A stretch of DNA of 64,000 nucleotides, from the NCBI GenBank assembly GCA_963693315.1, contig OY856187.1:389002885-389066884 (forward strand), in the 5' to 3' direction. The position numbers and the translations under genes are program-made. Shown here piece by piece: positions 36,674 through 48,843 of the stretch. Source of the stretch: Diogma glabrata (taxonomy: Eukaryota > Arthropoda > Insecta > Diptera > Cylindrotomidae). The stretch's first letter is position 1. Every line of letters begins with the position of its first letter. Below the pieces are notes generated by a model. That model had not been told where the DNA came from. It did no database searches and worked only from the letters and a program-made list of their open reading frames with translations.

Positions 36674-38149
36674 TTAACTAGGTGTTTGCGATCTCGAAAT
36701 ATCAATTGGAAATTTAGCCAATTTATTTATCACTCTTTTAATAGGTCCATTTTTAGTTTGTATCATTGCCACCCGAACCTTACCATCATTCCCCTTTATA
36801 GTTTCTAATACTCTTCCTAATAACCATTTTCCAGATGGTAAATTATCATCTTGAATCAAAACAATATCATTCTGCTTCAAATTTTCTCGCTCTATAAACC
36901 ACTTCTTTTTTTGTTGTAGAGTGTGAATGTATTCGTTTGCAAATCGTTTCCAAAATCTTTGTACCATATTTGTTGTTGTTTTCCAATAATTTAAACGATT
37001 TGATGAAATATTTGTAATATCAGATTCAACTATACTGTTTATTGGACCTCCTGTGAGGAAATGCCCTGGTGTAAGAGGTTCCGGGTCTAAAACGTCTGAC
37101 GATAATGGTGTTAAAGGTCGCGAATTCATTACACCTTCTATTTGCGTAACAATGGTTGTTATTTGCTGACGAGTCAATATGGTAGACCCCACTATTCTCT
37201 TGAAGTGGTGCTTAAAAATTTTTACTCCTGACTCCCAAAGTCCACCAAAGTGTGGTGATCTGGGCGGTATAAATTTCCATTCAATATCCTTCTTAGCTAT
37301 GTAATTTGAAATTTCTAAATTATGCGATTCAAACATTTTTCTAATTTTCTTCAAGTCCTTTTTAGCTCCAATGAAATTACTTCCATTATCACTCCAAATG
37401 GTCGAAACGTTTCCTCTTCTTGCTAAAAACTTTTTTAAACAATCTATAAATGCATCACTTGTAAAATCTTCCACCACTTCTAGATGCACTGCCTTTATTG
37501 TGAAACAGACAAATATACAAATATATACCTTGTATAAGGTATCTTTACGTTGATTTCTATATTTTATGTTAAACGGTCCACAAAAATCTATCCCTGTGGT
37601 ATTAAACGGACGACAACATAGATCTGTTTTGCTAGCCGGTAAATCACCCATTATTTGATCTAGTTGTCGAGGCTTATTTCTAAAACATGTAATGCAAGTG
37701 TGTATTACCTTTTTTGTCATATTTTTTCCATTTAAAATCCAGAAATTTTGTCGAACTGCTGATAGTGTACTCTGTACACCGCTATGCAAGTTTTTATAAT
37801 GCTCATCTCTTATTATGATTGTTGCTAGATAATTTTTTGGGATCAATATCTGATGTTTGGCATTGTAGTCTAATGTCTCGTTATTTTTAAGTCTTCCTCC
37901 AACTCGCAAAATTCCATCAATATCTACAAAAGGACTTAAACTTATCAATTTACTATCGTTTGGTAGCCTTCCCTTTCTTTTTAAAGTATCTATATCCTTT
38001 AAAAACTCTTTGTGTTGAACTATTTTAATCACTAAATTTAAACCATCCTTTAATTCACTTGATGTTAGTATGCCAGTTTGACGATGTAACATCCCCTTTG
38101 TTTTAAAACTTTTTATTGCTCGGCAAACATACGCTGCTATTCTTTTCAA
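36674..38149 (-). CDS. BEL/Pao integrase region, intact frame
   Basis: A 491-aa open frame. Domains in order: an RNase H/integrase linker ('KRIAAYVCRAIKSFK'), an H2C2 zinc-binding part ('HSGVQSTLSAVRQNFWI' ... 'CITCFRNKP'), an rve core with the catalytic triad in 'TTGIDFCGPF' (D), 'WSDNGSNFIGA' (D) and 'SPHFGGLWESGVK' (E), and a C-terminal DUF5641-like part ('WPLGR'-type 'GKWLLGRVLETIKG'). This is the only long unbroken part of pol. It would normally be released from a Gag-Pol precursor; here it is cut off from it by the inverted block, so it is probably not expressed. Confidence 0.92.
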   Translation of the reverse strand: MKRIAAYVCRAIKSFKTKGMLHRQTGILTSSELKDGLNLVIKIVQHKEFLKDIDTLKRKGRLPNDSKLISLSPFVDIDGILRVGGRLKNNETLDYNAKHQILIPKNYLATIIIRDEHYKNLHSGVQSTLSAVRQNFWILNGKNMTKKVIHTCITCFRNKPRQLDQIMGDLPASKTDLCCRPFNTTGIDFCGPFNIKYRNQRKDTLYKVYICIFVCFTIKAVHLEVVEDFTSDAFIDCLKKFLARRGNVSTIWSDNGSNFIGAKKDLKKIRKMFESHNLEISNYIAKKDIEWKFIPPRSPHFGGLWESGVKIFKHHFKRIVGSTILTRQQITTIVTQIEGVMNSRPLTPLSSDVLDPEPLTPGHFLTGGPINSIVESDITNISSNRLNYWKTTTNMVQRFWKRFANEYIHTLQQKKKWFIERENLKQNDIVLIQDDNLPSGKWLLGRVLETIKGNDGKVRVAMIQTKNGPIKRVINKLAKFPIDISRSQTPS

Positions 38150-38195
38150 TTTATTTAATGAATCATATTTTGCAATATAAAATCAAAATTTGAAA

Positions 38196-39297
38196 AACAT
38201 ATGGTACTATCTGACAACAAGGTACTTGAAAATGAATACTTCTTGCCACATCATGCTATTATTAAACCAGAAAGTAGCACGACTAAAGTACGCGTAGTTT
38301 TTGACGCATCTGCGAAGACATCAACAAACTTGTCATTAAATGATACATTGATGATTGGTCCATTAGTACAACAAGACCTATTTAACATTGTTCTTCGTTT
38401 TAGAAGATATTTATACATTTTTACATCGGACGTGGAAAAGATGTATAGAATGATATTAGTAGAAAAAGAAGATTGAATTTTTGAAAAAACAACCATGGTA
38501 ACAAAAAGAACAGTATTAGCAAGTATTGCAAAAATCTTCGATCCATTGGGACTGTTAGCTCCAGTAATAATTGTTGCTAAAGTAATTATGCAAAAACTGT
38601 GGATGGCTAAAATTGAATGGGATGAACAATTACCGGAAGATATATTAAGTGTATGGATAGAGTTTCATAACTGAAAAACAACAAAGCCTAGAATTACATG
38701 GGTTTGCCGATGCATCTAGCTCAGCTTATGGCGCATGTCTATATGCAAGATCAATAGGACAAGACGAAAATATTTTAATAACACTCCTATGTAGCAAGTA
38801 AAGAGTTGCTCCATTAAAGGTAACAACAATACCAAAATTAGAGCTAAATGCAGCGTTATTATTGTCGAAATTAGTTAAAAAGGTAATTGAGTCATTAAAC
38901 GTTACGTGTCGAATAGTATTGTGGTCAGATTCTAGTATAGTATTAGCTTGGATAAAACAAAATTCATATAATTTAAAAACATATGTGGCTAATAGAGTAA
39001 GTGAAATCCAAGATCTTACAAAAGGAATGGAATGGAGGCATGTTAGCACTAAGAGTAATCCAGCGGATTTAGTTTCCAGAGGATTAATGCCTAAAGAAAT
39101 TCAAAACTGTAAGTTATGGTGGAGTGGCCCAGAATTCTTTAAAAAATCTGAAACAACATGGCCGTCAAAATTTATAAACCTAAATTTAGAAAACTTGCCT
39201 GAAGTAAAGAAAGTTAATGAAACTTTAGTCAGTACAAATTTGGAATATGTAATAGATATAGTTTCTTTTACACTTTCTGCTAACTTTTGAAGACGTA
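38196..39297 (+). pseudogene. inverted block of BEL pol (RT segment and RNase H)
   Basis: This block is on the opposite strand to the rest of the element. It holds an RT N-terminal segment ('VVFDASAKTSTNLSLND', 38201-38476) that duplicates the one at 39225-39608. A deletion has removed the YxDD region; then come 'KRTVLASIAKIFDPLGLLAP' and an RNase H-like part ('VLWSDSSIVLAWIK', 'HVSTKSNPADLVSRGL'). Both junctions carry ACATATGGTAC in opposite orientation (38196 and 39297). Confidence 0.85.
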
Positions 39298-39299
39298 CC

Positions 39300-40550
39300 A
39301 TATGTAATAGTCTTTAACTCATATTCTTTTATTGGTTCGTTTTTGTTTTCACGCCAAAAAATCTTTTGAAACTTTGAATCTTCTTTTTCTACTAATATCA
39401 TTCTATACTTCTTTTCCACGTCCGATGTAAAAACGAATAAATATCTTCTAAAACGAAGAACAATGTTAAATAGGTCTTGTTGTACTAATGGACCAATCAT
39501 CAATGTATCATTTAATGACAAGTTTGTTGATGTCTTCGCAGACGCGTCAAAAACTACGCGTACTTTAGTCGTGCTACTTTCTGGTTTAATAATAGCATGA
39601 TGTGGCAAGAACTATTCATTTTCAAGTACCTTGTTGTCAGATATTACCATATGTTTTAAGTTTTCGTACTCTTTCATGAATTTATCATATTGATTTTTCA
39701 GTGCAATATCCTTTTCTAATTTTTGTTCCAGATTTTTAAATCGTTTTAATGCTATTATTCTCGAATCACCCAAGCTATTAACCCTGTCGTTAAACGGTAA
39801 TTTAAAAATGAAACGCCCATCACTATTTCGTCTAACAGTTTTTTCGAAAAAGTTTTCGCAATAAATTTCTTCTTGAGTCATTCTATTTTTTTTTTCTCTT
39901 CTATTTGTTCTATTTCCCAAAATTTTACTATTTGCTTGTTTAAACTACATTCATTATCAATTTGCATCTGTGATGATGTTAAAAATAAACTATTATTGGT
40001 TTCCTGTAATTTACCACTAACTATCCACCCTTATCTAGTTTCTTGTAAAATTGGTAAATTAGTTTTTAATTTCATGCCATTGTTTAATAAAATTTTAAAA
40101 AATATTTCTGCTCTTAATAATATATCTATTCTACCAGGTAAATTAAATGTTTCATCCGCTAATTCTAAATTTATAGGAATACACCAACGCGTTATATCGA
40201 AGCCTCTGTTTGGTATGAAATTTTTTATTATATCAGGTTCAATCATAAATTCTAATTCTTCAGTATAATTTTCAAATCTTGATTTTATCCTAGTTGTTAT
40301 TTTTTGTTGAATATTGGTTTGACTATTATTCAATCCACTAATACAAAATGAATCAACCGCTTTTTTACAAACGCCTAATTTATTTGCAACAACTTGTGAT
40401 ATAAAATTTGATTGCGACGCTGAATCTAATATTGCTCTAACTGGGTGTGATTTTCCATAACAATCTACTATTAAAATTATAGCAGTTGATAGAATAATTT
40501 GTTTATTTAAATCGCTATTTACAAAATTGCTACAAGACAGCGTAGCGTGA
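39300..40550 (-). pseudogene. BEL protease and start of reverse transcriptase
   Basis: In the frame after the gag stop: 'VRAILDSASQSNFIS' with the aspartic-protease D-S-A site (about 40440), 'GRIDILLRAEIFF', then several stops near 40030-39920. 'KLPFNDRVNSLGDSRIIA' and 'HHAIIKPESSTTKVRVVFDA' (RT palm start) follow, with a stop at about 39610. The frame ends in 'ITYGTSS' at the inversion breakpoint, before the catalytic YxDD box. Confidence 0.82.
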
Positions 40551-40552
40551 TG

Positions 40553-41851
40553 TCAAGAACTTTCTGACTTGCTTTCTATTTTGTCTATTTCCTCACTATT
40601 GCTTTTCATATTTTTATTGTTATTCATTTCAAAATGTTTTTTATATTCATTTTCTTCCATATGTAATAATGAGTTGTGTTTGCGTTTGCATTTGCACCGA
40701 TTTAAATCTCTACACATTTTTACACTATGATGTGGTCTTAAACAATTTAAGCACAAATTCAAACATTTTACCTTTACATACCTTTCATATGGATTTAATT
40801 TCATAAATGTTTGACAATTATAAATTTGGTGATTACCACTACACAGTACACATTTCACACTGTCATAATTTGTATTTACTGACGCTAACACTGTTTTAGA
40901 ACACTTGTTATTATAATTATTATTTGGTTTTGTAAACTTTGTTAAAGTACTTAATGATTGACTATTTTCTAATGCTTCTAATACTCTCGCACGTTTTTGT
41001 AGAAATTTGTACATTTTGTCCCATGTTGGCAATTCTTTGTATTCTAATTCAGCTTCCCACAATTTTTTTGAATCGTTGTCTAGTTTTGGTTTAATTATGT
41101 GGATAATTATCATGTCCCACGAATCTATTTGTTGACCCATTTTTTCTAGCACTTTTAAATAAATTGAGCAATTATCAGCTTATTGCCTTAACTCGTATGA
41201 ATTTTCTTTATAAACTGTTTTTAAATTAAATAATTGCGATAAAAGTTTCTCAATAATTGCTCTTTTGTTATCAAATCTGTCTATTAGGATGTCCCATGCT
41301 AATTGAAAGCCTTCATCAGAAACTTCAATTTTTTCGATTACAGATTTGGCCTCTCCAGTTATATGGTTTGTTAAGTAATAAAACTTCTGGATGTTCGGAA
41401 TATTGTCATTTTTTATTATTATGGATGTAAAGGTATCGCGAAATTTAATCCAATTTTCCAAATTACCAATGAATTCTGGTAATTTGATTACGGGGAATTT
41501 TATATTTGTTGTATTGCCTACTAAATCCGTTTTATCTCCAATTCCTTTAGTTTTTCCATATGTTTCAACTTTATTATTATATTCTGATTTAATTTTAAAA
41601 TATTTGTCATGATATTCCGACATTTCTTTATCAAAATCGTCGGATTCCTCTGTATCAATAAGCCATTCTGCTATTTCATCGTTATTTTTTTTGAATTCTA
41701 CATATAGTTCGTCAAATTTTAAAATTCGCAGCTTGAATTCTAAAAACGACTTCTCGTTATTTATATCGTTTTCATTTACAAATTTAGAGTGATTTGTAAA
41801 TTGCGACTTAATATTTTTTCGTTTTGTGTTTAATTTTTTAATTTCAGCCAT
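40553..41851 (-). pseudogene. BEL gag, one internal stop
   Basis: The first part (41851-41180, 223 aa) has the DUF1759 features 'FPVIKLPEFIGNLENWIKFR' and 'KFYYLTNHITGEAKSVIEKI'. An in-frame TAA at 41182-41180 interrupts it, and the same frame continues to 40553 with 'LPTWDKMYKFLQKRARVLEA' and two Cys/His knuckles ('CVLCSGNHQIYNC', 'CLNCLRPHHSVKMC'). The frame then ends with TGA. Gag packages the RNA in cytoplasmic particles in this family. Confidence 0.88.
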
Positions 41852-42082
41852 TTTTATTGTACTGTCAAATCTCTTTCAACAAACTTCTACTGCCATATCG
41901 ACTTGTTCTTGTGTACTAATAACTAATCTGCAGTCGATAATGTACTAAAATGTGGTGTTGCTATAAAATTTGTTGTATCTATTTTTTATGATGCCACACT
42001 GAAATACGATTTCAATTTTTTACTAACTATTTGTTTTTATTAAATTTAAACTATATAACTATTGTCTATTTTTTGACGCTAC

Positions 42083-42100
42083 ATCCGAATCGAAGGACCA
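42083..42100 (-). other. primer-binding site of the BEL element
   Basis: Directly next to the 5' LTR (in element sense) is TGGTCCTTCGATTCGGAT, whose complement ends in CCA and contains a T-arm-like ATCCGAA. It fits priming by a tRNA 3' end; the tRNA was not identified. Confidence 0.75.
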
Positions 42101-42273
42101 TAAATTAATTTCTTTTAGTTTATTCAAATTAAACACACTATATTTATATTTTTTGATTTTATTTTATTTCAATAGTTCTTAACTCCAATACTATATTTTA
42201 GGAACTAACTTTTTAAGGTGAAAATTTCTTGTTGTTAATAAAGAATTAGTGTTGCCCAATTCAAAATTAACCA
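42101..42273 (-). repeat. 5' LTR of the BEL element
   Basis: 173 bp, aligned without gaps to 36213-36385 with three substitutions. Starts TGGTTAATT and ends TTTA in element sense. Confidence 0.93.
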
Positions 42274-43674
42274 ACAGGTCCGAAAGGACGCTGTGTTCGA
42301 TAACTGTACCGGAAGTGTGTCAAAAAAATCATTATGTGTGTCAAAAATAGCAAATTTTCATATTTTTGGCTTAAAAAACGTTCATTTTAAGTGATTACGC
42401 GTAGGAACATTAAATTTGGAGAAATCTTGATGGTCGGGATTGGTATGTGAGATCAAAAACTAGATTATTGCATTATAAGTTGCTCAAAAAAATGTTGTCA
42501 AGTGTGTCAAAAGAAAGATTTTTATTTATTTTTGTACCCAATTTTTTGGGAAAAAAATAAAATTGTTTGTTTGTTTGAAATGAAATTTTATTATTATTAT
42601 TGAGAATTATGGCATTATAAGTTTGTCAAAAAATGTTGTCAAGTGTGTCAAAAGAAAGGTTTTTATTTATTTTTACCCAATTTTTTTAGAAAATAATAAA
42701 ATTAATAGTTTGTATGACATGATATTTTATTATTATTATAGAGAATTATGGCATTAAAAGTTGGTCAAAAAAATAATGTCAAGTGTGTCAAAAAATGATT
42801 TCATTTATTTTTTTAGCAAATTTTTTGGAAAAAAAAATGTAGCTGTTTTTATGACGTAAATGTAATTTAAAATGAAATTGGACATGGAAATTTTTGAATT
42901 TGTTATAGTTTTTGAAATATTTTTGGAATTTTGAAAAAGTTTGTATTATTAATTTTGTAATAATTTTTGCAATATTTTTAGAATTTCGGCAAAAGTTTTA
43001 ATTTTTGATTTTGTAAGAATTTTTGGAATATTTTTAGAATTTTGAAAAAAATTTTATTTTTGATATTATAATTTTTGGAATTTGGAAAAAATTTTCAATA
43101 CATATTTGATTTTGTCTTAATTTTTGCAATATTGTTAGAATTTTGGAAAAAGTTTGAATTTTTAAGAATTTTTGAAATATTATTGGATTTTAGAAAAAAT
43201 TTAAATATTTGATTTTATTCTAATTTTGCGAATTTTGAAAAAGTTTGATTTTATTTAATTTAACAATATTTTTGGGATTTTGATTATAATTTTCCGGCAA
43301 CGTATTGATGTTTCGTGTTAGTTTTGTAATAAATTTTTAAACAGAGATAAAAAATACTTGTACTTTAACAAAGAGTTATGTTTGATATACATCACTGACC
43401 AAAACTAAAAACCATGTCTTCATAAAAGTTTTTTGCCGAAAACTATATCAAAATCCTTTACCCAGACCGAAGTCTTGATATCTCAGAGCTGTGAGATTTC
43501 GGCCCCTCCATATTTTTTTATATGCATCCGTGTAATATATTTCGAAAGGATAAATTGTTGCTTGTTTATTGTTCCAATGGTAACCTTGCGCTTCGTTTTG
43601 TACTACGAACGAGTAATTTTCTGCAAAACCGCAACTCACAAAAAATTCGCAAAACACAAAACACACTACACAAA

Positions 43675-44136
43675 AAATTTGATTATTTATATTTCTGATG
43701 GCGCTGCTTCACAATATAAAAATAAAAAGAATTTTTGTACGATCCTGCATCATTTGACTGCAAAATAGCATGTGAGTGGCATTTTCATGCAACATCGCAC
43801 GGTAAAGGACCTTGTGATGGATTTGTAGGGACAGTAAAAAGAAAAGCAGCTATAGCGAGTCTTAAGAAAGAAACCGACAAAATTATATCAACACCTCCGG
43901 AGTTATATAACTGGGCAGCAGCTCCAGGCAATTTTCAAGATAACATGCATTTTTTCTATATAACGGAGGCAGGTTACATTGCAAAACGAAATCAACTAGC
44001 TGATAGATACACCAATTTAAAACCAATTTCTGGTACACGAGGATATCACGCATACATTCCTACAAATGATGGATCAATCTTAGTTAGACGTTATTCTAAC
44101 TCTACGAAATTTAGTAATGTAAAATTAAATAAATGA
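43675..44136 (+). pseudogene. second copy of the transposon-associated protein
   Basis: The plus-strand counterpart of 34183-34704. 'YISDGAASQYKNKKNFCTI' is in one frame and 'CEWHFHATSHGKGPCDGFVG' to 'FSNVKLNK' in another, with a frameshift near 43755. It has the same C-terminal end and 3' flank as the left copy. Confidence 0.62.
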
Positions 44137-44760
44137 TAAAAAATATGTAAAATATTTATTTTGAATTAAAATTAAAAATTTATTACAAAAACATATATGT
44201 AAATCCAAAAAAAACTGTTAATATTTTAGCTCCACTTTTTTTTATGATGAAAAATTTTAAGGCGTGTTGCAATAAAATTAATAAAAAAAAACAAAAAATT
44301 TTCCCCTCTTGAATTTTTTATATAATGTTAGTAACATATGTACCTTTCACATATTAAAAAATCAAAAATTTAAAAAATATGCATTTTTAGAAAATCGAAT
44401 TTGAATTTTTTACCGTTATTTTTCTAAAACAAAATGTTCAAGGTCATATAATGTGATTTATAATTTTGATTAGCTCTGTTCAATACCTACATTTTGAGCT
44501 ATATAACATTAAAATCAGTTTAGTAGTTTTGATTGTAGAGCCATTTCAATACACCAGGGTCGAGCAATTTCTTGATTTTTCAACACCCTGTATCTTAAGA
44601 CAGGGTTAAAAAAAAAAAACTAAAAATGCAGAAAATTTTTTTTTTATTGATGTCAACGAATTTCAATACCTAAATATACAAAATTAAAACCTCATTTCCA
44701 AAATTGCATGCAATTTTTTGCTGATTTCACGTGTTTTTCACCTATATGTAAAAAATAAGA
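43675..44760 (+). repeat. right arm of the 1-kb inverted duplication
   Basis: Inverse complement of 33636-34648 including the untranslated flank (44137-44760). The palindrome ACACCCTGT...ACAGGG is imperfect in this arm. Confidence 0.85.
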
Positions 44761-46216
44761 GTTTGCAGCATGAGATTATAAGTTTTCTGCAAAATTAAAT
44801 GTTTATGATTTGTGACATCTCCTAAATTTCTAATGTTTGTAAATGTCAATCTGATATTCGATTGTGGAATTTGTTTAGTGCAGGTATTGTATATTAGATT
44901 TCGTTTTCTGGACGTCAGTCAATACTAAAATCTAAAACTTGTTGGATAATTTTAATTCAGATTGAATAATAAATTGGTGCTAAAAATTTCAATGGTTAAA
45001 AATATTAAAATTCATTGGAGATCAACTAGAAACTCAAAACAAATTTCTTTTTCTGTTTAGTTTTATATAGGTTAATTAGGAAAATTCAAATAAGAAAATT
45101 TGAAAAATGTAAAGTAATATAAATAAACAAATTGTATCAAAGTTATGTATTAGAATTAAGTTTAAGAAAAACCTACCTCCTGTTTTTATACTTGTTAAAT
45201 AAAATAAAATTAATATTAAATGACTATTTCACTTTTAAATAAAATGTGTTGTGCAGTTCTTTTGATTAATGCAACACTTGGAATTATGAAATAAATTATA
45301 CAATTATTTTTTTTGTTTTTGGTGTTGCTACGTGACGTTGAAGAGTAGAATCAGTCGGAGCTTTCAGTTAGGTGTTCCTTCGGTTTGTGTCTCGACTTAA
45401 CCAAGTTATTGTGTTTGTTTTATAGATATCAATTATTTAAATGTAAATATGACATACGTTTTCATTAAATTCTGATTCATGTCAAAGTTCTACGCACTAT
45501 TGTCAATTTCATTAATTATTTAGTCAGCTGAAGGAATGAAATATTAAAAATACTGATAACTGTGTCAAAAAGATACAATATTTAACATAATTTAATGTAT
45601 ATACTTGAAGAAAAATGAGGAAAGCAAAAACTTTCAGGAACATAATACGAATTGTTTTTCACTTAAAATTAAAAATTAAGAAAATCTGACGCACATGACA
45701 CATAATAAACATCAACTTCTTGATCTTAAGAAGAAAAAAAAATTTTCATATGAATAGGAGATGCTTTTCAACAACCGATAATTCGTATGTTAAAAAAGTT
45801 GTGAAAAAAGTTTTTGTGTGGTAAAATTATGAAACTTTTAATTAATTTTTCTAAATGTAATAAATTTAAAAGCATTTTCTTTTCCAACTGTTGATACCAC
45901 TTAGTACCATAAATTAAACGTGTACGTGATTTATATGAAAAATCACAGATGTTGAATTGAAATTGGCTTATTAGGTGGTTTCAAATTTCAATTCAGTTTT
46001 TGAAATAGAACTTAAAAAAATATTTTGATAATTTCTCTCTAAAAAGTACACTTTGCTTTAATTGTCCAGCGTTGCGAAAGCTGTCAATATCAAACCAGTT
46101 TAGATAAGTTCATATCGTAACCGCTGTCAATTACTTATCGTAACTGCTGAAGTTTTGGCCTCAAATTTTCTTTTTTAAATCAAAGTACGCGAGTGATTCC
46201 TGTCAAACAAACTATT
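44761..46216. other. AT-rich spacer, nothing recognised
   Basis: No open frame above about 60 codons and no repeat linked to other parts of the window. Confidence 0.45.
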
Positions 46217-46277
46217 TCAGTTCATTGTTCAACTTCCTTGTAAATTGATTCAGAGCAGAAACAGAAACAAAACACAA

Positions 46278-46326
46278 ATGGAAGATCCTACAAGTGACTT
46301 GAGTGATGGTGGACCTAATGAATTTG
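46278..46326 (+). CDS. possible first coding exon of a host gene
   Basis: The ATG at 46278 has a good start context (AACACAAATGG: A at -3, G at +4). It opens a 49-nt exon, 'MEDPTSDLSDGGPNEF', ending in a strong donor (G^GTGAGA at 46327, phase 1). About 60 nt upstream is an arthropod-type initiator, TTTCAGTTC (TCAGT at 46217-46221). The acidic peptide is not a recognised family and no following exon was found in this window. Chance is possible. Confidence 0.3.
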
Positions 46327-48350
46327 GTGAGAAATTATGAAAAGCACTGTTCGTAACTCGTGGAGAAAGTAAGTTATTTCAGAATTGGTGAATTAAATAA
46401 AATCTGCATTTATTATTTACAAAATTCAACTTCAATCAACTATTATAATATACAAACATAATCTTATTTGTTATTGTTGTATATTAAGTTTTATAATATG
46501 GAAATTAGATTAAATCAAATTAAGCTTCGATGCTGATAAATTTTGAATGAACCAGATTAGTAGTGAAAAGAATTTTCAGTTTCGATTAAATGAAAATTGT
46601 TGAACTCTGAAACAAGAAATATTATGTTGATTAAATTTTTTTAAGAATTTAAACGAATCTTGGTTTTAAAGTTTTTGAATTTTGTTTCTTGGTGAATAAC
46701 GAACGCTCTAATATGATTCGACGTCTTTAATATTATGAAAATCTGCTGCAGGGCTTTTAATTAAGTTAATCTTGTTGAGAAATTAGAATACACGAATTCA
46801 AATAACAACAGCGTTTTTACAGGTTCAAAATAATATAAAAGTGAATTCTCTAAACCGAAAAGAAGTAAATAGGAGAATAAATCTCAGTTATTTCTGTACA
46901 CACAAATAAAATAAATAAACACATGACGTTTTGAAGAAAAAGATGAAAAGAAATTATTTGTTCAACACGTCTACGGTCTACATAATGAAAATGTAATACA
47001 ATTGGATACAATTGGAGCTGTAGATATTGTTGAATAACTTAAAGATTTGAAAAGTTTTTGCTACCAAAAATTGTACAAGTGTGTTTATTGGCTGTGTAAC
47101 AACCAACAAAAATCTGATCAGTGGACATTTTCTTTTAAAATCTAAAAACAAACAGTCATCACACTAATCATACCTTCATTCAGTACTATCAAACAATTTA
47201 AGATCATTTCATAAATAATATCTGATCATATACTACGTTTCACTGTAAAAATAAATTCATCTTTTAGTATATTATGTGCTTCATAATGTCCAACTCAATT
47301 AACCCAATTAGTTGTTTTATTTTATTTTTTTTATAAGAAACAAATATATTTTTTTGATTTTGGATGATAAGTTTAGTCGAGTAGTAGCTAGAGAATGATT
47401 AAAAAATGAAAGTATTGTTTTGAATATGTTTAAATTAATTAAAATAAATAATTTTTGTTAAACAAAAATTATTTTGATTGGATACTACATTTTTTTGCTA
47501 CCATTTGTGTAATATATAAATTTCTTGTTGAAATTACATAGAAGAAAAAAAAATATGGTTGAAAATAAAATCACTTATTACTATTTACTTATTTTATTTT
47601 TTTTTTTTTTGGTTGTTGAAAAGAGTATAAATCACTAGGATCAACTATCATTTAGAGATTTTTCCGGTGTAGTTCAGCGTGTGGTTTTCTTTTATTTTAT
47701 TTATTCCGGTAAATAATAATAAATTCCATAGGCTGTATCTATGAAGAACGAAACGACGAAAACAAACGAAAATCACAATATTGGTGGTAGCAGTACTGAG
47801 ATTATGAACAACCGAAAAAAATGAATTAAAAAGGCGGCTTCGAGACGCTATTATAGTCAACGGAATAGACACAGTAAAATACAAATTTGGGGTAGTAACA
47901 ACAACTAATGGTACAAACAAACTGGCACTGATTCTTCACGGTAGGATATCAAAGTAAGAAAAATAGCAACTCTCAGGCTTAATGCAATACACCGCCTTAA
48001 AAAAGTAAGAAAATGATATATAAAACAGACACTAGAAGGAAAAAACAAATATCGACCGACCATTGGGTTGATATTTGTTTTTAATTCGTAGGGTATCGTA
48101 CCATACCACGAATGGAAAACTGAAGCTTCATGACTTACTAATAGATAAACTCTACAAATAGCTGCAACGGATATTTTGTTTACACTGAAATGACTTTCAA
48201 AGGAAAGAATGCCATAATTGAAACCGATAACTCTGGAACTACCTCAGCAATGGACAGATTTGTGCTAAATTTAACAATTTAATGAAAACGTGACCAGATG
48301 GAAGAACCAATCAATCACGTACTGTTAAATAGAAGTTACTATCCTCCTCA
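46327..48350. other. spacer; one short coding-like remnant
   Basis: Mostly A/T-rich. At 47830-47960 the plus strand reads 'ELKRRLRDAIIVNGIDTVKY' followed by 'KFGVVTTTNGTNKLALILHG', coding-like and possibly a degraded zinc-finger or transposase segment (FLYWCH-type at best). It has no start or splice support. Confidence 0.3.
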
Positions 48351-48352
48351 GT

Positions 48353-48843
48353 GGCGGACTGAAAGTTCCAGTTAGGCCGGGTTAAAGCCGGAGAGGGCAG
48401 TAAATAATATTTAAATACCAAAACAAAAATTATACTTTATTCTTATACTAAACAAAAGAATAAATCTATTATAATACACACAAATACAAACGGCTCAATG
48501 TTATATGTGAGACTATAGTTAGACTGCCAAGGAATCAGCGCCTTAAAAAATATTTGGTTGCTTTGACTATAAAGACAACATCTAATATGTAGATTTGCTT
48601 CTAAGTTTACATACTATGGCATAATGATCATTCCAGTTCCCAAATCAGGCAAACTGCATCCAACATTCACAAATCATTTTTTTAATTGGTGAGTTCCAAA
48701 GCTGAACTAGTTAGCTAGTTCGAGTAGCACTGTAACCTAGATATCTATTGTGTTTAAACCTGATGTTAATGATAATGCAGATGACGTCGATGTTACCGCA
48801 GAATCTGCAATGTGGTCGAATCTGAGCCCCTTGACATAGTTAG
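48353..48843. other. possible hAT-type terminus and spacer
   Basis: CAGTGGCGGACTGAAAG at 48353 has the look of a hAT terminal inverted repeat (CAGTGGCGGA). The opposite end was not found in the following 500 bp. No gene is seen. Confidence 0.35.

Larger units (their letters stand above)
36213..42273 (-). mobile_element. BEL/Pao LTR retrotransposon with rearranged pol
   Basis: A 6061-bp element on the minus strand with two 173-bp LTRs and a 5-bp target duplication ACAGG (36208-36212, 42274-42278), the size expected for BEL/Pao. Gene order in element sense: gag (41851-40553), protease (40550-40030), reverse transcriptase start (39920-39300), an inverted block (38196-39297, plus strand) and integrase (38149-36674). 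There is no env-like frame. Several stops and the inversion show it cannot make a full Pol, although the LTRs differ at only 3 of 173 positions. Confidence 0.93.
35979..43513 (+). mobile_element. TACTTCGG element, copy H, split by a BEL element
   Basis: Left part 35979-36212, right part 42274-43513. Removing 36213-42273 and one ACAGG restores the family's 'GGGACAGGTCCGAAAGG' phrase. The 3' tail GGCCCCTCCATATT is at 43500-43513. Confidence 0.88.

Noticed and set aside
38862..39290. RNase H-like plus-strand frame as an independent gene
   Set aside because: It is the inverted part of the BEL pol, enclosed by the element's own LTRs.
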